DNA from: Alphaproteobacteria bacterium
Lineage (GTDB): Bacteria; Pseudomonadota; Alphaproteobacteria; Caulobacterales; Parvularculaceae
Reading direction: 5' to 3'
Assembly: GCA_013151255.1 (NCBI GenBank)
Contig: JAADIQ010000027.1
Location: 1-36,964, forward strand
DNA length: 36,964 bases
The position numbers and the translations under genes were made by a program. Every line of letters starts with the position of its first letter. Position 1 is the stretch's first letter. Below the pieces are notes generated by a model. It was given only the letters and a program-made list of their open reading frames with translations, was not told the origin of the DNA and did not search any database. Of the stretch, positions 32,384-36,964 are shown piece by piece.

Positions 32384-33121
32384 TCAGGTTGAGAGAAACC
32401 GCCGCGCCTTACCTTCAAGTACAACGGCAGTGAGCTTGCCGGACCAGCAGGCGCCCGTATCAACGTCAATGCGCCAGCCCTTATCGAGCGGTTTTTTCAC
32501 CGGCTGGTGCCCATGCACAACCGTGAACGACGGACGTTGGTCGCGCGGCGTATTATGAAACCGTTTTCTTATCCACAACAAATCGTCTTCGCTCTGCTCA
32601 TCCAGGCTGACGCCAGGGCGCAGCCCCGCATGGACAAAGACATAATCGCCCGCGCGATGGGTGAGCGTAAGCGCTTTCAAAAACGCCAGGTGTTCTGGCG
32701 GCATCGCTTCGGCAAATTCGGCGGCGAGGTCTTCATGCGGGCGCAGCAAGATATCGCTTAGGCCATAGCTCACAAGCGTTTCTTCACCGCCCCAATCGAG
32801 CCAATGCGCCATGTCTTCCGGATGCTCAAGGAAATCCAACAGCAGGGCTTCGTGGTTGCCTTTCAGGAACACCGCACCCGGCTGGCGCTGGCCCAACCCG
32901 ATCAGCTGATCGATGACGCCCTGGCTGTCCGGCCCGCGGTCAACATAATCGCCCAGGAAAACCAGTTGCGCCGCATCCAGCCCACCCGCATCGGCGTCAA
33001 TTTTCGCAAGCAGCTGGCTCAACAATTCATCGCAGCCGTGAATGTCGCCAATTGCGTATATGGTCTTGCCTGCCGGCGCGGCGGCGGAATTTTTGTCCCT
33101 GTTGATGAGTTTGCGTATCAT
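32384..33121 (-). CDS. PPP-family serine/threonine-type protein phosphatase
   Basis: 245 aa. All metal-binding signatures of calcineurin-like PPP phosphatases are present: GDIHG (25-29), GDYVDRG (57-63), GNHE (88-91), plus VFVHAGLRPG and VHGHQP near the C-terminus. It is similar to bacterial PrpA/lambda-type phosphatases. It dephosphorylates Ser/Thr or Tyr residues or small substrates; the target is unknown. It is divergent from galE (about 150 bp gap) and ends 4 bp from the methyltransferase stop. Confidence 0.9.
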   Translation of the reverse strand: MIRKLINRDKNSAAAPAGKTIYAIGDIHGCDELLSQLLAKIDADAGGLDAAQLVFLGDYVDRGPDSQGVIDQLIGLGQRQPGAVFLKGNHEALLLDFLEHPEDMAHWLDWGGEETLVSYGLSDILLRPHEDLAAEFAEAMPPEHLAFLKALTLTHRAGDYVFVHAGLRPGVSLDEQSEDDLLWIRKRFHNTPRDQRPSFTVVHGHQPVKKPLDKGWRIDVDTGACWSGKLTAVVLEGKARRFLST

Positions 33122-33272
33122 GAAGCCTTGGCTCTTGATTTCAGCATTACAATTAATCGTTATTTGCGCGCGCGGATAGTATCGGCAAAGCTGTAAATTG
33201 GATATGAAAGACCTTCAATTCCATCGCGAACCCATGGATTATCGCGCCGTCCGCCAAAGGAATGGTCTTTAA

Positions 33273-34268
33273 ATGAGCGTGCTCGTCACCGGCGCCGCCG
33301 GATATATCGGCTCTAACATGATGCTGGCGCTGCTTGACGCCGGCGAAGAGGCGGTTGCGCTTGATAATCTCGCCACTGGCGCACGCTGGCTGCTGCCGGA
33401 GGGCGCGGCCTTTGTCGAGGCCGATGTCGGCGATCGTGAGACCCTGGCGCGGGTGTTTAAAGAATACGGCATTAAGGAAGTCATCCATTTTGCCGGGTCG
33501 ATATTGGTGCCGGAATCAATCCGCCATCCGCTCGATTACTATCACAACAACACCGCCAACACGCTGGCGCTGTTGCGCGCTTGCGTCGATGCGGGCGTTA
33601 CGCGGTTTATTTTTTCCTCCACCGCATCGGTTTATGGCCGCCCGGAACGGGTGCCGATTTCCGAGGCCGCGCCATTGCAGTCAATCACGCCTTATGGCGC
33701 GACCATGGCGATGAGTGAGCGCATCTTAGAGGACGCCGCCGCCGCGCATGACCTTTCCTATGTCACTTTGCGCTACTTCAATGTCGCCGGCGCTGACCCT
33801 GAAATGCGCGCCGGAGAGATTGGCAAGCCGACACACCTGATTAAGGTCGCGGCGCAAATCACCAGCGGCGCGCGTAAAGAGAAGCTACAAGTCTTTGGCG
33901 GTGATTATCCGACCCCGGACGGAACCGCGATACGCGATTTTGTTCATGTCGCCGACCTGGCGCAGGCGCATTTGAAGGCGCTGAAACGATTACGCGATAA
34001 TCACACATCGGCGACGCTGAATTGCGGCTATGGCCGCGGCTATTCCGTGTTGGAGGTGATTGAGGCCTTTAAGCGGGTGACCGGCGAACCGCTCGCCTAT
34101 GAAGTTGCGCCACGCCGCGCCGGCGACCCGCCACAGCTCATTGCCGACAACGCCGCCATCCGCACCGCGCTTGATTGGCGCCCGCGCTATGACGATATCG
34201 ACTTCATCGTCGAGACCGCGCTGAAATGGGAACGCCGCCTGGCGGAAAAATCCGGACGGGGCGGTTGA
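33273..34268 (+). CDS. galE: UDP-glucose 4-epimerase-like SDR, catalytic Lys replaced by Met
   Basis: 331 aa. An NAD-binding Rossmann fold with TGAAGYIGSN (6-15), LDNLATG, HFAGSILVPES, SSTASVYG (115-122) and RYFNVAGADP, and a C-terminal PRRAGDPPQLIAD as in GalE. The YxxxK active site normally reads YGxxK; here it is Y141-GAT-M145 (codon ATG 33705-33707, where AAG is expected), so the lysine that positions NAD and lowers the tyrosine pKa is missing. AAAGGA lies 11 bases upstream of the ATG. It overlaps the next gene by one base and forms an operon with the VanZ-like gene and kdsB, suggesting a lipopolysaccharide or exopolysaccharide function. Activity of this protein should not be assumed. Confidence 0.88.
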   Translation: MSVLVTGAAGYIGSNMMLALLDAGEEAVALDNLATGARWLLPEGAAFVEADVGDRETLARVFKEYGIKEVIHFAGSILVPESIRHPLDYYHNNTANTLALLRACVDAGVTRFIFSSTASVYGRPERVPISEAAPLQSITPYGATMAMSERILEDAAAAHDLSYVTLRYFNVAGADPEMRAGEIGKPTHLIKVAAQITSGARKEKLQVFGGDYPTPDGTAIRDFVHVADLAQAHLKALKRLRDNHTSATLNCGYGRGYSVLEVIEAFKRVTGEPLAYEVAPRRAGDPPQLIADNAAIRTALDWRPRYDDIDFIVETALKWERRLAEKSGRGG

Positions 34269-34681
34269 TGGGCGCTCGGATTGTCTGGGCGCGCGGGTTG
34301 TTTGTCGTGCTGCTGGGCGTCGTCACCTATCTCACCGTAACGCCGAACCCCGACGAAGCGGAAAAAGGCTTTGCCGCCGCCCGGTTTATTGCCGCGCTAC
34401 TGTTCGGGGATGCGCAACTGGGCGACAAGGTTGCGCATTTTGCCGGCTATGGGGCGCTCGGCGCCTCAGCCTTTTGGGCCGGGATTAAAATCTTCGCGCA
34501 CAGACGATGGACGCCGCTTGTGCTGGGCGTTTACGGCGCGTTGCTGGAAGGCGTCCAGGGGCTCGGCGGTGTTCGTTCTCCCGAACTTGCCGATGCGCTC
34601 GCCAATGCGTTCGGCGCGTTTGCCGGTTTTGCCGGCGCGGTGGTCTTAGCGATGGTGATCACGAGGTTTAAATCCGCATGA
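34268..34681 (+). CDS. VanZ-like membrane protein
   Basis: 137 aa with a start overlapping the galE stop by 1 bp; a longer frame to 34226 lies inside galE. There are four hydrophobic segments, and the family pattern LGDKVAHFAGYGALGASAF (DKxxHxxxY) then VLGVYGALLEGVQGL (ExxQ) matches VanZ-like proteins. Function in Gram-negatives is unknown. It is translationally coupled between galE and kdsB. Confidence 0.85.
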   Translation: MGARIVWARGLFVVLLGVVTYLTVTPNPDEAEKGFAAARFIAALLFGDAQLGDKVAHFAGYGALGASAFWAGIKIFAHRRWTPLVLGVYGALLEGVQGLGGVRSPELADALANAFGAFAGFAGAVVLAMVITRFKSA

Positions 34682-35448
34682 GCGCCGCCATCATCATTCC
34701 CGCGCGCTATGCCTCAACGCGCCTTCCCGGCAAGCCGTTATTGGCGGAAACCGGCAAGCCGCTTATTCAGTATACCTATGAACAGGCGATGAAATCCAAA
34801 CGCGCCTCGCAAGTGGTGGTGGCGACAGATGACGCCCGCATCAAGGCGATGGTGGAAGGTTTTGGCGGCGCGGTGATGATGACGCGCGAGGGCCATGACA
34901 CCGGCAGCGCAAGGGCAGCGGAGGCGGCGGGCGCCTTGGACGCAGACATCATCGTCAACCTGCAAGGCGACGAGCCGGAAATCGACCCGGCGCATATCGA
35001 CCGGGTGATTGAGCTTGCCGCAAAGCATGATGCGTTTGCCGCAACACTCGTCTGCGCCTTTCCACCAGAGGCGCGCGCCGGACATGGATCGCCGGACGAC
35101 CCATCTGCAGTCAAAGCGATTTTAGGAAAAAGGCTCGAAGGCGACGCCTTTGAGGTGCGGTATTTCACGCGCCACATTTGCCCCTACCCGCGCGCGCCGG
35201 ACGGTGCGATCAGCCATCCGGAAAAATATTATCTGCATCTGGGGATTTACGCTTTCGCCAAAGAGAACCTTTTAACCTTCGCGCAGACGCCCCCGGGCGT
35301 GCTGGAGCGCGCAGAAAAGCTCGAGCAATTGCGCATTCTGGAGGCCAGCGGCCGGATTGTGGCGGGGTGCGTCAGCGCAGCGACGCCGGGCATCGATACG
35401 CGCAGCGACTATGACGCTTTTGTCAGGCGCCAGGCAGCGCGGCGCTAG
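34678..35448 (+). CDS. kdsB: 3-deoxy-manno-octulosonate cytidylyltransferase
   Basis: 256 aa. ATGA overlap with the VanZ-like gene. Characteristic motifs: IIIPARYASTRLPGKPL (5-21), VVVATDDARI, IIVNLQGDEPEIDPAHI, KYYLHLGIYAF and EKLEQLRILE with a C-terminal GIDTRSDYDAF. It activates Kdo with CTP for lipid A-core assembly, showing an outer membrane with LPS. The usual THxSGTDR region reads REGHDTGSARAAEAA, a noticeable but conservative divergence. Confidence 0.93.
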   Translation: MSAAIIIPARYASTRLPGKPLLAETGKPLIQYTYEQAMKSKRASQVVVATDDARIKAMVEGFGGAVMMTREGHDTGSARAAEAAGALDADIIVNLQGDEPEIDPAHIDRVIELAAKHDAFAATLVCAFPPEARAGHGSPDDPSAVKAILGKRLEGDAFEVRYFTRHICPYPRAPDGAISHPEKYYLHLGIYAFAKENLLTFAQTPPGVLERAEKLEQLRILEASGRIVAGCVSAATPGIDTRSDYDAFVRRQAARR

Positions 35449-35483
35449 TAGATGGCAATCCAGCGGCGCTCCTTGCTGTTGCC

Positions 35484-35573
35484 TTATATGAGCGCTGCAT
35501 AAGTATAGGCGGCAGGGGAAATAGCCACCACGATAAGACCGACAATCGTCAGTAGTGTGATTAGTTTTGTCAT
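35484..35573 (-). CDS. 29-aa single-pass membrane peptide
   Basis: On the minus strand, ATG at 35573 to TAA at 35484-35486 encodes 29 residues: MTKLITLLTIVGLIVVAISP then AAYTYAALI, one transmembrane helix. GAGAGGAA precedes the ATG with an 8-base gap, as good as for any gene here. It lies in the kdsB-terC gap on the opposite strand. It has the same length and layout as the peptide at 5756-5845 but no sequence identity beyond hydrophobicity. Function unknown. Confidence 0.55.
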   Translation of the reverse strand: MTKLITLLTIVGLIVVAISPAAYTYAALI

Positions 35574-35805
35574 TTTGTTGTTCCTCTCTTACGCCAGGAG
35601 ATAGGGATCGGGACTGGCAAAGAAAAGACGGCTCAACCGCAGCTCAGCGCATTTTGAAAACGCCTCGGCGAATGACAGTTTCGTTACCTTCGCTTCACCG
35701 CAATTGCCCGGCGCTTTGCCGCCCGGCAAGGGGTTAACGAAAAACCCGAGGTGGGGCGGATTGGTTTTGGCGCTTGCGCTTTGCCGGCGAACATGGCCCA
35801 ACGGC
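35574..35805. other. Gap without supported gene
   Basis: The only frame longer than 60 codons is on the minus strand (35589-35801); it is Pro/Ser/Ala-rich with no ribosome-binding site. The region probably contains the promoter of the peptide gene ending at 35484; no hairpin terminator or motif is convincing. Confidence 0.4.
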
Positions 35806-35812
35806 GCTAGAG

Positions 35813-35853
35813 CATTTCCGGATAAGTGTGACGCGGTTATCCGCTAGAAATGC
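35813..35853. repeat. Alphaproteobacterial palindromic repeat
   Basis: GCATTTC (35812-35818) with GAAATGC near 35847-35853, and GGATAA (35819-35824) with TTATCC (35837-35842), bracket the centre GTGTGACGCGG. This AGAGCATTTCCGG...GTGTGACGCGG pattern belongs to a repeat found in large numbers between alphaproteobacterial genes. It directly precedes the CTAG palindrome. Confidence 0.65.
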
Positions 35854-35867
35854 GGCAAACAAAGAAT

Positions 35868-35910
35868 CTAGAGCAAATCCATGATTCAATTTAACTCGGA
35901 TTTGCTCTAG
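35868..35910. repeat. CTAG-ended palindrome upstream of terC
   Basis: CTAGAGCAAATCC (35868-35880) and GGATTTGCTCTAG (35898-35910) are exact 13-bp arms with a 17-nt loop. It lies 12 bp before AAGGAG of the TerC gene, so it falls in its leader and could affect expression. Same end signature and size as the element at 13445-13486. Confidence 0.8.
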
Positions 35911-35934
35911 CGGAAATAACGAAGGAGAACCGCG

Positions 35935-36735
35935 ATGGAAGGGCTCTTGGCGCTGGAGAACTGGCTCACCCTAGTGATGTTGATATTGCTGCAGGCGGTA
36001 TTGGGCTTTGACAACCTGCTTTACATCTCGATTGAGGCCGGCAAAACGCCGCAAGCTAAACAGCGTTTCGTGCGCCGCGTGGGGATTGGCCTGGCAATCA
36101 TCTTTCGTCTGATATTGATGTTTGTCGTGCTCGGGCTCATCAGCCGGCTCACCCAGCCAATGTTCGCCATTGCCTGGAGCGGCGTCTTTGAGGCCGCGTT
36201 CACCTTCCATGCGCTGGTCTCAATCCTCGGCGGCGGTTTCATCATGTATACGGCGATCAAGGAGATTATGCATCTTCTGGCGGTTGATAATATTGAGAAT
36301 ATCAACAAACCGCGCAAGCGATCTGTCGCCGGCGCGATAACGCTAATTGTTTTGATGAATCTGGTTTTTTCTTTCGACTCGCTGCTCTCCGCCATCGCAC
36401 TGACGCGCGTCCCCTGGGTTATCGCCACCGCGATCATCATCAGCGGCGTAATGATGGTTATGCTCTCAGATCAAGTCTCCGAATTCTTAAAGAAGAACCG
36501 AATGTTTGAAGTGATCGGTTTGTTCATCTTGTTCATCGTCGGCATCTTGCTGCTCACCGAAGGCGGCCATCTTGCGGAAATGAAACTGTTTACCTTCAAG
36601 GTCGAAGCGATGTCGAAGGCGAGCTTTTATTTCATCATCTTTGTGATGGTCATCGTCTCGGTCGTACAAACCCGCTACCGCAACAAGCTCGAAACCTTAC
36701 GCGCAAAAGAACGCAGCAATCCCGCCGGCGCATAG
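35935..36735 (+). CDS. TerC/Alx-family membrane protein
   Basis: 266 aa. AAGGAG (35922-35927) lies 7 bases before the ATG. It has about seven to eight TM helices. Family motifs: LGFDNLLYISIEAGKTP (about 23-39, conserved Asp in a helix) and VLMNLVFSFDSLLSAIALT (about 139-157, second Asp). TerC/Alx proteins export Mn2+ or support metal loading of exported proteins. No yybP-ykoY riboswitch was recognised upstream; the leader instead holds palindromic repeats. Confidence 0.88.
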   Translation: MEGLLALENWLTLVMLILLQAVLGFDNLLYISIEAGKTPQAKQRFVRRVGIGLAIIFRLILMFVVLGLISRLTQPMFAIAWSGVFEAAFTFHALVSILGGGFIMYTAIKEIMHLLAVDNIENINKPRKRSVAGAITLIVLMNLVFSFDSLLSAIALTRVPWVIATAIIISGVMMVMLSDQVSEFLKKNRMFEVIGLFILFIVGILLLTEGGHLAEMKLFTFKVEAMSKASFYFIIFVMVIVSVVQTRYRNKLETLRAKERSNPAGA

Positions 36736-36743
36736 AGCGCCGG
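36725..36743 (+). repeat. Hairpin overlapping the TerC stop codon
   Basis: CCGGCGC (36725-36731) pairs exactly with GCGCCGG (36737-36743) around ATAGA, spanning the TAG stop. Without a T-tract it is at most a weak terminator. Confidence 0.4.
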
Positions 36744-36762
36744 TGAGATTGCGAAAGTGATT

Positions 36763-36964
36763 ATGCGAAAATTGCGTCCGGAAGTTACGCCGTATTATGT
36801 AAGGTCACGTTCGCGATCGGGTTATGTAAGATCACGTTCGCGATCGGGTTATGTAAGATCGCATTCGCGATCGGGTTATGTAAGATCGCATTCGCGATCA
36901 GGTTATGTAAGATCGCATTCGCGATCAGGTTATGTAAGATCGCATTCGCGATCAGGTTATGTAA
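36763..36964 (+). CDS. Candidate repeat protein, partial (runs off window)
   Basis: From ATG 36763 (or GTG 36757) an open frame runs without stop to the window end. After MRKLRPEVTPYY it encodes the 9-residue unit GYVRSRSRS, then GYVRSHSRS, six times, an Arg/Ser-rich tandem repeat. The frame is open because 27 is divisible by 3; another forward frame (LCKIAFAIR units) and one reverse frame (LHNLIANAI units, stop at 36785-36787) are also open, so coding is unproven. Two of the four unit-to-unit base changes are synonymous in this frame, none in the other forward frame. No good ribosome-binding site is visible. It starts 27 bp after the TerC stop. Confidence 0.35.
   Translation, partial: MRKLRPEVTPYYVRSRSRSGYVRSRSRSGYVRSHSRSGYVRSHSRSGYVRSHSRSGYVRSHSRSGYV
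36795..36964. repeat. 27-bp tandem repeat array (6 units plus partial, continues past window)
   Basis: The unit is TTATGTAAGATCGCATTC plus GCGATCAGG. Full copies start at 36795, 36822, 36849, 36876, 36903 and 36930, and an 8-base partial starts at 36957. Copies 4-6 are identical; 1-3 differ stepwise (GGTCACG, then GATCACG, then GATCGCA, all with GGG ends). From copy 3 on, GATCGC-ATTC-GCGATC forms a perfect 6-bp hairpin. There are no unique spacers. Confidence 0.95.

Noticed and set aside
35589-35801. 70-residue minus-strand frame
   Set aside because: Pro/Ser/Ala-rich, no ribosome-binding site, no recognisable features.
36795-36964. CRISPR array
   Set aside because: Units are contiguous 27-bp copies with no unique spacers, so it is a tandem repeat.

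Overview
The window is about 37 kb of a Gram-negative alphaproteobacterial chromosome. The markers are a Usg-family gene, a bufferin operon (DUF2282/DUF692/DUF2063/DoxX), a methionine synthase cut down to its homocysteine-binding module, a short NrdA without an ATP-cone, KdsB (Kdo/LPS synthesis), and alphaproteobacterial palindromic repeats (CTAG-ended elements and an ATTCCGG/ATCCCGAC double hairpin). It looks like ordinary gene-dense chromosome with a few accessory patches. Genus cannot be fixed from sequence alone; Caulobacterales, Parvularculales or Rhizobiales relatives are all plausible. No rRNA, tRNA, CRISPR array, IS element or prophage was seen.

Layout. 1-5.1 kb: a Cro/S24-like regulator with its own palindromic operator, then two divergently transcribed hybrid signalling kinases. 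5.2-8.3 kb: small and secreted proteins (a two-TM protein, a 29-aa membrane peptide, a secreted Hcp-like protein, a DUF4345 membrane protein, a small exported protein), then a GIY-YIG nuclease gene framed by direct repeats and a structured palindromic element. 8.4-11.1 kb: an atypical, apparently AT-richer gene overlapping the 3' end of nrdA, whose promoter carries two NrdR boxes 32 bp apart. 11.2-15.0 kb: a large membrane protein, a YdjM-like protein, an acyl-CoA thioesterase-like protein and a VOC protein, separated by palindromic repeats. 15.0-17.6 kb: the bufferin operon bufA1-bufB-bufC-doxX (minus strand), which makes a modified copper-binding peptide. 17.8-19.6 kb: a Uup-type ABC-F ATPase gene with a frameshift that removes its C-terminal tail. 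19.7-24.0 kb: an HTH regulator, a lipoprotein GH13 amylase, an HSL-family esterase and usg. 24.0-26.8 kb: a translationally coupled four-gene phospholipid operon (YnbA-like, YnbB/CdsA-like, PlsC-like, membrane protein). 26.9-30.8 kb: a tandem FKBP lipoprotein, a globin, metH module 1 behind a perfect 28-bp palindrome, and an ArgE-like deacetylase. 31.0-36.7 kb: a sugar-type C-methyltransferase, a PPP phosphatase, a galE-vanZ-kdsB cell-envelope operon (GalE has lost its catalytic Lys), a second 29-aa membrane peptide and TerC. The window ends inside a 27-bp tandem repeat array that is open in frame and would encode a 9-residue Arg/Ser-rich repeat.

The least explained items are the terminal 27-bp array and its repeat ORF, the GIY-YIG/repeat cassette, the CTAG-ended palindromes, the secreted lone Hcp-like protein, the GalE K-to-M change and the two peptide genes. 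The bufferin operon is a known system but recently recognised.
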